Source: Gammaproteobacteria bacterium RIFCSPHIGHO2_02_FULL_42_43
GTDB taxonomy: Bacteria > Pseudomonadota > Gammaproteobacteria > Coxiellales > Coxiellaceae
DNA length: 64,000 nucleotides
Direction: 5' to 3'
Assembly (NCBI GenBank): GCA_001801425.1
Contig: MGXR01000006.1
Coordinates: 248,001-312,000, forward strand
The notes beneath the pieces are model-generated. The model saw nothing but the letters and a program-made list of their open reading frames with translations. It was not told the DNA's origin and searched no databases. The translations under genes and the position numbers were made by a program. Shown in pieces: positions 1 to 8,577 of the stretch; position 1 is the stretch's first letter; each line of letters starts with the position of its first letter.

Positions 1-2
1 AT

Positions 3-2360
3 ATTGTTAAAAAAATAGAATCGGTGTGCTCGGTTCTGATGCCAAGTGTTATTGATGTTATTGGTGTTGCATCAGCTGCAGAAACATTAAAAGAAATTAC
101 TGAGGACGATTCCCCTTTTTCATTAGAAAATTATTTAATTAACTCGGATGGAGACAAACTTATTTCTATTGCAGATGTGCTCGAATATTCGAAAAATAAT
201 TCTGTTTATTGGTATGGAGAGCAATTTCAATTATCTGAACGTGATCGCTATCATATTTCTATTTCAGCAGGACCGATGAGCGAAGCATTAGTTTTACGTA
301 TTGAAATGAACGAGCTGATGAAGCAAGGCAAAAAACCATCAGTTGGAACGTGGTTGGAATATTTAAAAGAAGCATTGCGAATATCATCTGAATTGGAAAA
401 AGGAAATGCTTACGAAGCAGATTTTTCTGAAGCGATTCCTGTGATACAACGATTTCATCAGCGCTGGAAAACATTGCCAGAGCCAATAAAAAATAAAGTT
501 AAGCGTCTCACCGTTCATGGCGCTACGATGCCGTTGGAAAGTTTTTTATTGTGTCTTTTTTCTCGATCTCATATCGATTTATTACCTGCAGAAATGGAGC
601 GTGTCATTGAAGAAAATCTGGTGCCGTGCACACATCTTATTTTTCAACAAATAGAAACCATCATTAATGAAAATATTCATTTTTTATTTTCTGAGTGTGC
701 GTTGGATGAGGTTGTTCCGGAACAACCCACGTTAGATTTTTCTCGTTTTTCTGAACATCGTCAATCCATTCCGGGATTTCAAAATGAAAAACTAAGGTAT
801 CAATTAGCAAGTTATTGTCGATTCTCTAATTACCATTTGTCAGACGTTCTTTATCAAGCGCGCGTTGAGTTGAATGCATTGCAAATTAAAAATTTAACGG
901 ATTTTATTTATGCTCTACGATTTATCCCGCAAGAGTACTGGCGTTTTATGGTCTCTAAAATAACTGCGCAAGCCGCTCATATTTTTTATGAACCTAGCGA
1001 GTTGAATGATCAGCCGCCCGTTATTTATCGCATTTTAACGGGAATTTCTGAATTACAATGGCTACATTTTTTCAATGTTTTTAATGGATTTTTAAAATAT
1101 TGGTTTTACGCTGATCAATTACCAATATTATTTACGATGTTTGATTTTTCCCGCTTAAAATTATTTTACACGACGATTCTACCTTACGTTGATCAATTGA
1201 TTTTTAGTGGAGAGCGTATCGCTGTATTATTTCGCTGGATACCAACAGAATATCGTAAAGACTTTGTTGAAATTTTTTCTATTCCAATCAAAAAAGTGTT
1301 GCTGCATGTCGAGCAATTTGTGTCTTGTTTGAGTGTGTTAATGCAATATAAAATTCATTATTCTTTATTGTTGGAATTATGTTGGCCGCAATTGCAATCG
1401 CATCTCAATGAGAATGAAAATGAAAATTCTCTTTTTTCCTTGTTGCAGAAGTTTCCTGATCAAGGTTTTTCAATCCAATTTTTGGAAGAAATATTTCATC
1501 GAAATCCATCGCCCAGTTTTACGCTGCAATTGTTTGTGCAGTTGTTGGCTTATTACCCCGTGCAACTGTATTCGGAATTATTTGATGCTATTCCAACACT
1601 GTTTATATTAAAAACGTTGACGTCAGCGAATAAACTTCCAGAACTATTAGATTCTTTGCAAAATGATGTTGCGCGTAGTGTATTTGTTGTCTTGCTGTCT
1701 CGCACAATTAGATTCAATGATGTTAAAGCGTTATTCATGTATACCTTACTCGTCAAATATCAAAATTGGGAAGATGCGTTGTTAATTATATTTTCGCCTT
1801 CCTTAAAAGAAGCGATGACAACTCTAATGATCTATATTGTTTCCCACACCGAACTTGGTTTTAGCGCACCGATTTTTCCGCAAGCAGATGTCTTATTCGA
1901 TTATTTTTGTAAAAAAGCGTTGCCGTTGCTGTTGTCGATGTCTTATTTTTATCAACATTTTGCAACTTTTGAAAAATATGCAATCAATCGCTCCGAGGTG
2001 AATGAATTGGATGCGGGTTATTTGCTTTATACAGGCCTGAAAAAAATTGAGCATGAAACACCTCCTGAAGACAGAGGAGATCCCTCAAAAATTTTCAGTA
2101 AAATTTCTTTGATTAATGAGTTTTTGTTATCACAAAAGCATGTTACCGTGTTTCGTCGTTCAGCTTTTCACCGTGAATTGACGATGCATTTTTCGGATGG
2201 ATTTTTTCCCGCATTGCTCTCTTTGTATGAGAAGCGATTTTTTTCATCGCTCACCAATGTGCATCAACTACCGAGTTTGTTTGGTGTGCATCGTGCTCGT
2301 ATTGCAATTACCGCAACTCGCGAAATGGCGGTGGTGAATATTGCGCCAAATACGCTATGA
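3..2360 (+). CDS. Hypothetical large, probably alpha-helical protein; reading frame open to the left edge so possibly 5'-truncated by the window
   Basis: Long ORF (>=778 aa), no in-frame stop between position 3 and the annotated GTG at 24; no family recognised. Confidence 0.75.
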   Translation: MVKKIESVCSVLMPSVIDVIGVASAAETLKEITEDDSPFSLENYLINSDGDKLISIADVLEYSKNNSVYWYGEQFQLSERDRYHISISAGPMSEALVLRIEMNELMKQGKKPSVGTWLEYLKEALRISSELEKGNAYEADFSEAIPVIQRFHQRWKTLPEPIKNKVKRLTVHGATMPLESFLLCLFSRSHIDLLPAEMERVIEENLVPCTHLIFQQIETIINENIHFLFSECALDEVVPEQPTLDFSRFSEHRQSIPGFQNEKLRYQLASYCRFSNYHLSDVLYQARVELNALQIKNLTDFIYALRFIPQEYWRFMVSKITAQAAHIFYEPSELNDQPPVIYRILTGISELQWLHFFNVFNGFLKYWFYADQLPILFTMFDFSRLKLFYTTILPYVDQLIFSGERIAVLFRWIPTEYRKDFVEIFSIPIKKVLLHVEQFVSCLSVLMQYKIHYSLLLELCWPQLQSHLNENENENSLFSLLQKFPDQGFSIQFLEEIFHRNPSPSFTLQLFVQLLAYYPVQLYSELFDAIPTLFILKTLTSANKLPELLDSLQNDVARSVFVVLLSRTIRFNDVKALFMYTLLVKYQNWEDALLIIFSPSLKEAMTTLMIYIVSHTELGFSAPIFPQADVLFDYFCKKALPLLLSMSYFYQHFATFEKYAINRSEVNELDAGYLLYTGLKKIEHETPPEDRGDPSKIFSKISLINEFLLSQKHVTVFRRSAFHRELTMHFSDGFFPALLSLYEKRFFSSLTNVHQLPSLFGVHRARIAITATREMAVVNIAPNTL

Positions 2361-2390
2361 TATGATCCATGATTTATTTGGAGCATCAAT

Positions 2391-3155
2391 ATGCGTCGAT
2401 CTTTTATCGCGGGTAATTGGAAAATGAACGGCACTTTAGAGAGTGCGCGTCTGTTGCTGCAAATCTTGCGTCATGCGGAAAATGAAATGTCTCACATTGA
2501 TGTGGCAGTTTTTCCGCCGTTTGTGCATTTGTCTTTGTGTCGCGAGTTGTTGTTAGGTTCGCGCATTGCATTTGGCGCGCAAACAGTTTCCATGCATGCA
2601 GACGGCGCTTACACCGGTGAAATTTCAGCAGCGATGCTAAAAGAGCTGGGATGCGCGTATGTGATCATTGGTCATTCTGAGCGAAGGCAATATTTTGGTG
2701 AAGACAATGCAACACTGGAAAAACAGTGTATTGCTGCGATTCGTGCGTCCTTGGTGCCTATTTTCTGTGTCGGTGAGACATTGGCGCAACGTGAAGCCAA
2801 TCAAACATTATCTGTTGTGCAAGAACAACTTGCAGTTGTGCAGCGATTGAAAGATAATTGCGATCAGTTTTGCTCTATTGTGATTGCTTACGAGCCTGTT
2901 TGGGCGATCGGTACGGGCAAAGTGGCAACACCCGAGCAGGCAGAATCGGTGCACGCAGTGATTCGTCAGCAATTGGCCGATCAAGATAAAACATGGGCGA
3001 TGGAAACAAGAATTTTGTACGGCGGCAGTGTGAAGCCGGATAATGCGGCAGCGTTGTTTGCTATGGACAATATTGATGGCGCGCTGGTGGGCGGGGCGTC
3101 GCTTGATGCCGCGCAATTTTTAAAGATAGGGCACTTATGCAACAACTCATTCTAA
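2391..3155 (+). CDS. tpiA: Triosephosphate isomerase
   Basis: N-term [37 protein letters not shown] motifs. Confidence 0.98.
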   Translation: MRRSFIAGNWKMNGTLESARLLLQILRHAENEMSHIDVAVFPPFVHLSLCRELLLGSRIAFGAQTVSMHADGAYTGEISAAMLKELGCAYVIIGHSERRQYFGEDNATLEKQCIAAIRASLVPIFCVGETLAQREANQTLSVVQEQLAVVQRLKDNCDQFCSIVIAYEPVWAIGTGKVATPEQAESVHAVIRQQLADQDKTWAMETRILYGGSVKPDNAAALFAMDNIDGALVGGASLDAAQFLKIGHLCNNSF

Positions 3156-3490
3156 TTTTTCATGTGTTAATCGCAGTTGCAATTGTAGCATTGGTTTTGT
3201 TGCAACATGGTCGCGGTGCCGATGTGGGCGCTGCTTTCGGCAGTGGCTCATCGAATACAATGTTTGGTAGTGCCGGTGCATTACCTTTTCTGATGAAGGT
3301 TACGGTGATTTGTGCAGCATTATTTTTTGCGACCAGTGTTTCATTGAGTTATCTTGCAGCACAGAGTGACAAGCAAGCCAATCAGTTGAATATGCCGTCG
3401 TTGCCTGTGAAATCTGTGCCTGCAACGTTACCGACATCAACTGACGCATTTTCTTTTACCCCTCAGTCAACAACGAATGGAAAAAAATAA
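3137..3490 (+). CDS. secG: Preprotein translocase subunit SecG
   Basis: [28 protein letters not shown] motif; two TM segments; tpiA-secG synteny. Confidence 0.95.
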   Translation: MQQLILIFHVLIAVAIVALVLLQHGRGADVGAAFGSGSSNTMFGSAGALPFLMKVTVICAALFFATSVSLSYLAAQSDKQANQLNMPSLPVKSVPATLPTSTDAFSFTPQSTTNGKK

Positions 3491-3496
3491 GAATAA

Positions 3497-3553
3497 GAAA
3501 CTACTGAGTTAAATGCATTCTCGCGCGCGTTAATAGTTTAACTCAGTAGTTTC
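3497..3553. repeat. 17-bp perfect inverted repeat with 23-nt loop between secG and tRNA-Leu
   Basis: GAAACTACTGAGTTAAA (3497-3513) / TTTAACTCAGTAGTTTC (3537-3553). Confidence 0.9.
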
Positions 3554-3556
3554 AAA

Positions 3557-3638
3557 GCCGAAGTGGTGAAACTGGTAGACACGCGGTCTTGAGGGGGCCG
3601 TGGCGCAAGCCGTGACGGTTCGAGTCCGTCCTTCGGCA
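3557..3638 (+). tRNA. tRNA-Leu (anticodon GAG)
   Basis: Acceptor GCCGAAG/CTTCGGC, anticodon stem-loop CGGTC-TTGAGGG-GGCCG, T-arm GGTTCGAGTCC; long variable arm; CCA not encoded. Confidence 0.93.
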
Positions 3639-3685
3639 GTTTTATGCTAAAATAAGCGGCAGTGCGTAATCTAACTAGGGGTCGC

Positions 3686-4042
3686 ATGTTATCCACTTAC
3701 TTTCCTATTCTCGTTTTTATTGGCGTTGGCATTTTGATTGGATTGTTGCCCGTTGGGTTGGGTTGGTTTTTGGGTCCTCAAAAACCAAATGCCGCAAAAA
3801 ATTCTCCTTACGAATGCGGTTTTGATACGTTTAGTGATGCGCGCATGCCGTTTGACGTTCGATTTTATCTCGTCGCTATTTTATTTATTATTTTTGATTT
3901 AGAAACGGCATTTTTATTTCCATGGGCAGCAGTGATTCGTCACGTGGGTTGGGCAGGATTTTGGGCTATGATGGTGTTTCTCGCAATTTTATTGGCGGGT
4001 TTTATTTATGAATGGCGCAAAGGCGCGCTGGAGTGGGAGTGA
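3686..4042 (+). CDS. nuoA: NADH-quinone oxidoreductase subunit A
   Basis: [11 protein letters not shown]...[23 protein letters not shown]; start ATG 3686 chosen inside the ORF. Confidence 0.96.
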   Translation: MLSTYFPILVFIGVGILIGLLPVGLGWFLGPQKPNAAKNSPYECGFDTFSDARMPFDVRFYLVAILFIIFDLETAFLFPWAAVIRHVGWAGFWAMMVFLAILLAGFIYEWRKGALEWE

Positions 4043-4539
4043 TGTCGTTACCACAATTGCTCAAAAAAGACGGCTTTTTACTCGCAAAATTGGATGATCT
4101 CGTGAATTGGGCGCGCGGCGGTTCGCTGTGGCCCATGACATTTGGTTTGGCGTGTTGCGCGGTTGAAATGATGCAATGTGCCGCGTCGCGTTACGATATT
4201 GATCGCTTTGGCGTATTGTTTCGTCCGAGTCCACGCCAATCGGATGTGATGATTGTTGCAGGTACGTTGTGCAACAAAATGGCGCCAGCACTTCGCAAAG
4301 TGTATGACCAAATGGCGGAGCCGCGTTGGGTGATTTCCATGGGTTCTTGCGCGAATGGCGGCGGTTATTATCATTATTCTTATTCTGTCGTGCGCGGATG
4401 CGATCGCATTGTGCCAGTCGATGTGTATGTGCCAGGTTGTCCGCCGACTGCAGAAGCATTGTTGTATGGCATTATTCAATTGCAAAATAAAATTCGGCAA
4501 AAAAATGTGATTAGAAGATCGGTGGGAGTTCGAGCGTGA
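4042..4539 (+). CDS. nuoB: NADH-quinone oxidoreductase subunit B
   Basis: [52 protein letters not shown] at 4042. Confidence 0.97.
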   Translation: MSLPQLLKKDGFLLAKLDDLVNWARGGSLWPMTFGLACCAVEMMQCAASRYDIDRFGVLFRPSPRQSDVMIVAGTLCNKMAPALRKVYDQMAEPRWVISMGSCANGGGYYHYSYSVVRGCDRIVPVDVYVPGCPPTAEALLYGIIQLQNKIRQKNVIRRSVGVRA

Positions 4540-5174
4540 GCGCTGAGTTTTCGCAAGTATTAAAAAAATATTTTGGCGATAAAATTGCAATCGCTGCTGC
4601 AACCGATTGCATCACACTGGAAGTTGCGCCAGAAAATTTATTATGGGTTGCAACAAAATGTCGCGATGAATTTCATTTTGAAGAATTGGTTGATGTGTGT
4701 GGTGTGGATTATTCAGATTACGGCGTGAATCATTGGCGCACGCATGAAACCACGGAATCGGGTTTTAATCGTGGTGTGGATGAAAAAGGCGAACGAAAAA
4801 TTATGTGGAATAAGCCGCGTTTTGCGTCGGTTTATCATTTGCTGTCTATTTCAAAAAATAATCGCCTGAGAATAAAAGTATTTTTGGCAGAAGAGCCGGT
4901 GGTGCCTTCAGTGATTGATATTTGGAAATCAGCGGATTGGTTTGAGCGTGAATCCTATGATTTATTTGGCATCGTGTACGAAGGACATCCCGACTTGCGT
5001 CGCATTTTAACGGACTATGGTTTCCGGGGTCATCCTTTTCGAAAAGATTTTCCGTTGATTGGCGAAGTGGAAATGCGTTATGACGCCAAATTGCAACGTT
5101 GCGTATATGAACCAGTGAGTATTGAACCGCGCACGTTGGTGCCAAAAGTAATTAAATCTGAGCCGTGCGCGTAA
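4536..5174 (+). CDS. nuoC: NADH-quinone oxidoreductase subunit C
   Basis: [34 protein letters not shown] motif; C-terminal codons and stop lie in a palindromic repeat. Confidence 0.96.
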   Translation: MSAEFSQVLKKYFGDKIAIAAATDCITLEVAPENLLWVATKCRDEFHFEELVDVCGVDYSDYGVNHWRTHETTESGFNRGVDEKGERKIMWNKPRFASVYHLLSISKNNRLRIKVFLAEEPVVPSVIDIWKSADWFERESYDLFGIVYEGHPDLRRILTDYGFRGHPFRKDFPLIGEVEMRYDAKLQRCVYEPVSIEPRTLVPKVIKSEPCA

Positions 5175-5254
5175 GCAAACGGACGTAACTTCTGAGCCGC
5201 GCGCGTAAGCAAGCGGTAACAAAAAAAATCTGAGCCGCGCGCGTAAGCGAGCGG
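5160..5254. repeat. Three spaced copies of family-1 palindromic repeat GAGCCGCGCGCGTAAGCGAGCGG
   Basis: Copies at 5160-5182, 5194-5216 and 5232-5254; hairpin CCGCgCGC-GTAA-GCGaGCGG. Confidence 0.9.
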
Positions 5255-5262
5255 TTTTATTT

Positions 5263-6516
5263 ATGACTGAAATTAAAAACTACACCTTCAACTTCGGTCC
5301 GCAGCATCCTGCAGCGCATGGCGTGTTGCGTTTGATTTTGGAAGTCGATGGTGAAGTCATTCAAAAAATTGATCCACATATCGGATTATTGCATCGCGCT
5401 ACCGAAAAATTAGCGGAATCAAAACCATTTAATCAAACTATCGGTTACATGGATCGCTTAGATTATGTTTCCATGATGTGTAATGAACATGGCTACGTCC
5501 TCGCGATTGAAAAATTATTGGGAATTCAGCCGCCCATTCGCGCGCAATATATTCGCACGATGTTTGACGAAATCACACGCATATTAAATCATTTGTTATG
5601 GCTGGGTGCGCATGCGCTCGATTGCGGTGCAATGTCTGTTTTTTTGTATTGCTTTCGCGAACGCGAAGATTTGATGGATTGCTATGAAGCGGTTTCAGGT
5701 GCGCGCATGCACGCAACGTATTATCGTCCCGGCGGTGTTGCGAAAGATTTACCAGACATGATGCCGCAATATCAAGCATCGCGTTGGCACGGAAAACGCG
5801 CTGTAAAAAAAATGAATGAAAATCGCGAAGGATCATTATTGGATTTTATTGACGATTTTACGAATCGTTTTCCAAAATTAATTGATGAATATGAAACATT
5901 GTTAACTGATAATCGCATTTTCAAACAACGCACGGTAGGTATCGGCGCGGTGTCAGCTGAACGCGCGATTCAATTGGGATTTACGGGGCCGATGTTGCGC
6001 GGATCGGGTGTTGCATGGGATTTGCGTCGCAAGCAACCCTATGCAGTTTACGATCAGCTGGATTTTCAAATCCCCATTGGAAAAAATGGAGATTGTTACG
6101 ATCGGTATTTGGTGCGCATAGAAGAAATGCGCCAGTCCAATAAAATTATTCAACAATGTGTCGCTTGGCTGCGCAATAATTCAGGACCTATTAAAACGGA
6201 TGATTATAAAACGTCGCCACCACCGCGCGATGTGATGAAAGAAAGTATGGAAGGAATGATTCATCATTTTAAATATTTTACGCAAGGATATTCTGTTCCC
6301 GAAGGTGAAGTGTATACGGCGATTGAACATCCCAAAGGGGAATTTGGTGTATATTTAATTTCTGATGGCGCGAATAAACCATACCGCATGAAAATTCGTG
6401 CAGCCGGTTTTTCGCATTTGGCAGCGCTGGATGAAATGTGTCGTGGCCATATGATTGCGGATTTAGTGGCTGTGATTTCGAGTATTGATGTGGTGTTTGG
6501 AGAAATCGATCGATGA
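5263..6516 (+). CDS. nuoD: NADH-quinone oxidoreductase subunit D
   Basis: [36 protein letters not shown]; 417 aa. Confidence 0.97.
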   Translation: MTEIKNYTFNFGPQHPAAHGVLRLILEVDGEVIQKIDPHIGLLHRATEKLAESKPFNQTIGYMDRLDYVSMMCNEHGYVLAIEKLLGIQPPIRAQYIRTMFDEITRILNHLLWLGAHALDCGAMSVFLYCFREREDLMDCYEAVSGARMHATYYRPGGVAKDLPDMMPQYQASRWHGKRAVKKMNENREGSLLDFIDDFTNRFPKLIDEYETLLTDNRIFKQRTVGIGAVSAERAIQLGFTGPMLRGSGVAWDLRRKQPYAVYDQLDFQIPIGKNGDCYDRYLVRIEEMRQSNKIIQQCVAWLRNNSGPIKTDDYKTSPPPRDVMKESMEGMIHHFKYFTQGYSVPEGEVYTAIEHPKGEFGVYLISDGANKPYRMKIRAAGFSHLAALDEMCRGHMIADLVAVISSIDVVFGEIDR

Positions 6517-6998
6517 CATTCGTGTTGTCTGAAAAAACAAAACAACACATTGACCACTGGTTAAAAAAATATCCAGCGGATCAGCGTCGCTCTGCAATTA
6601 TCGCGAGTTTGCTCACCGCACAAGAACAAAATAACGGATATTTAAGTGAAAAAGCCATGAATGCCGTCGCAGATTATTTGCAAATTCCGCGTGTGGAAGC
6701 GTATGAAGTCGCGACATTTTATGACATGTATCATTTGAAACCGATAGGTAAACATAAAATTGCAGTATGCACGAATATTTCCTGCATGTTGCGTGGCAGC
6801 GATGAAATCTTAGCGCATTTTAAAAAGAAGTTGGGTATTTCACCGGGCGAAACAACGTCTGATGGAAAATTTACCTTGCGCGAAGTGGAATGTTTGGCTG
6901 CATGTGGTGGCGCGCCGATGTGTCAGATGAATGATCGAGAATATATTGAGCATTTAACAATTGAAAAAATTGATGCGTTGATAGAGAAGTGTGAGTGA
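6513..6998 (+). CDS. nuoE: NADH-quinone oxidoreductase subunit E
   Basis: [43 protein letters not shown] 2Fe-2S ligands. Confidence 0.96.
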   Translation: MTFVLSEKTKQHIDHWLKKYPADQRRSAIIASLLTAQEQNNGYLSEKAMNAVADYLQIPRVEAYEVATFYDMYHLKPIGKHKIAVCTNISCMLRGSDEILAHFKKKLGISPGETTSDGKFTLREVECLAACGGAPMCQMNDREYIEHLTIEKIDALIEKCE

Positions 6999-6999
6999 C

Positions 7000-7243
7000 G
7001 GGAAGTGTGAGTTGGAGTGTGAGGAAATATTTAGAGACATACTATAGATAACATGGCTTAGTTCTCGATCGTCATCCCGCGACTTGATCGCGGGATCCAG
7101 AAAATCTTGTAAAACACTGGATTCCGCGGTCGAGCCGCGGAATGACGGATGCGGGAATTGTAACTCCAACTATTTTATCTACTGTAGTAACTTTAAATTT
7201 ATATTTACTCACATTCACACTGACACTCCCACTGAAAAGTGAG
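7000..7243. repeat. MITE-like composite element in nuoE-nuoF intergenic region
   Basis: Imperfect outer inverted repeats (GGGAAGTGTGAGTTGGAGTGTGAGGAAATAT / reverse complement of ATATTTACTCACATTCACACTGACACTCCC) enclosing two head-to-head family-4 palindromes at about 7070-7147. Confidence 0.65.
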
Positions 7244-7252
7244 AATTAAAGA

Positions 7253-8518
7253 ATGCAGTTGAATCAAGTTTGTTATCGCACATTGCACCTTCTGCAGCCG
7301 TGGACATTGCAAGCTTACGAAAGTGTCGGTGGCTATCAAGTATTGCGAAAAATTTTAAAAGAAAAAATAAAACCGGTTGATATTATTGAAGTGATTAAAG
7401 CATCCGGATTGCGCGGCAGAGGCGGCGCTGGATTTCCAACCGGATTAAAATGGAGTTTTATTTCGCACGATGCGCCTGGGCAAAAATATATTTTGTGTAA
7501 CTCCGACGAAAGCGAACCCGGCACATTTAAAGATCGCGATATTTTACGTTTCAATCCGCATCAATTGCTCGAAGGCTTAGCGATTGCGTGTTACGTGATG
7601 GGAGCAACCGTCGCTTATAATTTTTTGCGCGGTGAATTTTATGAACCTTTTTTGCGTTGCGAAGCAGCGCTCACAGAAATGGTTGCAGCAGGGTTGGTCG
7701 GAAAAAATGTATTAGGGTCTGGTGTTGATTTTGATATTTTTAATCACTACAGCGCGGGTGCTTATATTTGTGGTGAAGAAACCGCACTCATGAATTCATT
7801 GGAAGGTAAACGCGGCATCCCGCGTTTTAAACCGCCATTTCCTGCGAATTTTGGTTTGTATGGTCGCCCCACCAATATTAATAACACAGAATCTTACGCA
7901 TCGATTCCCGTGATTTTGGAAAAAGGTGCGCAGTGGTTTGCCAAATTAGGCCCTGAAAAAAGTGGTGGCACTAAAATTTTTAGCGTGAGTGGGCATGTGA
8001 ATAAACCAGGCAATTTTGAAGTGCCGATGGGAATTCCATTTTCAGAATTGCTCAATTTAGCAGGTGGCATGTTAGATGGGATTCCATTAAAAGCAGTTAT
8101 TCCAGGCGGAAGTTCCATGCCTGTGCTGCCAGCAAGCATTATGATGCAAACCAATATGGATTATGACAGCTTAACCAAAGCGGGTTCATCGCTGGGTTCG
8201 GGGGCTGTGATTGTGATGAATGAAACAACATGCATGGTGCGTGCATTAAAACGCATTTCAAAATTTTATATGCATGAATCGTGCGGGCAATGCACGCCGT
8301 GTCGCGAAGGCACGGGCTGGATTTATCGCTTGGTTGAAAAAATTGAAGCAGGCCATGCGACGATGCAAGATTTAGATGAATTAAAACGGGTTGCTAAAAA
8401 TATTGAAGGTCGCACGATTTGTGCGTTTGGTGAAGCAGCAGCGTGGCCGGTCGCTGGATTTTTAAAACATTTTTATGATGAATTTAAATATCATATTGAA
8501 CGTAAGAAGTGTTTATAA
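7253..8518 (+). CDS. nuoF: NADH-quinone oxidoreductase subunit F
   Basis: GLRGRGGAGFPTGLKWSF, YICGEETALMNSLEGKRG, ESCGQCTPCREGTGW. Confidence 0.97.
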   Translation: MQLNQVCYRTLHLLQPWTLQAYESVGGYQVLRKILKEKIKPVDIIEVIKASGLRGRGGAGFPTGLKWSFISHDAPGQKYILCNSDESEPGTFKDRDILRFNPHQLLEGLAIACYVMGATVAYNFLRGEFYEPFLRCEAALTEMVAAGLVGKNVLGSGVDFDIFNHYSAGAYICGEETALMNSLEGKRGIPRFKPPFPANFGLYGRPTNINNTESYASIPVILEKGAQWFAKLGPEKSGGTKIFSVSGHVNKPGNFEVPMGIPFSELLNLAGGMLDGIPLKAVIPGGSSMPVLPASIMMQTNMDYDSLTKAGSSLGSGAVIVMNETTCMVRALKRISKFYMHESCGQCTPCREGTGWIYRLVEKIEAGHATMQDLDELKRVAKNIEGRTICAFGEAAAWPVAGFLKHFYDEFKYHIERKKCL

Positions 8519-8527
8519 ATAAACAAG

Positions 8528-8550
8528 GAGCCGCGCGCGTTAGCGAGCGG
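8528..8550. repeat. Family-1 palindromic repeat upstream of nuoG
   Basis: GAGCCGCGCGCGTTAGCGAGCGG. Confidence 0.85.
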
Positions 8551-8577
8551 GATTTGTTTAGCGGAGCAAGTGCGTTT

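Noticed and set aside
4061-4602. Long minus-strand ORFs opposite nuoB (132 and 174 aa)
   Set aside because: Antisense to a strongly conserved CDS, His/Arg-rich shadow translation, no family features.
8509-8577. N-terminal extension of NuoG (MFINKQGAARVSERDLFSGASAF)
   Set aside because: Encoded by nuoF tail plus family-1 repeat; NuoG family proteins begin at the MIDFELDGKSLTVPEGTT region, so ATG 8578 is the better start.
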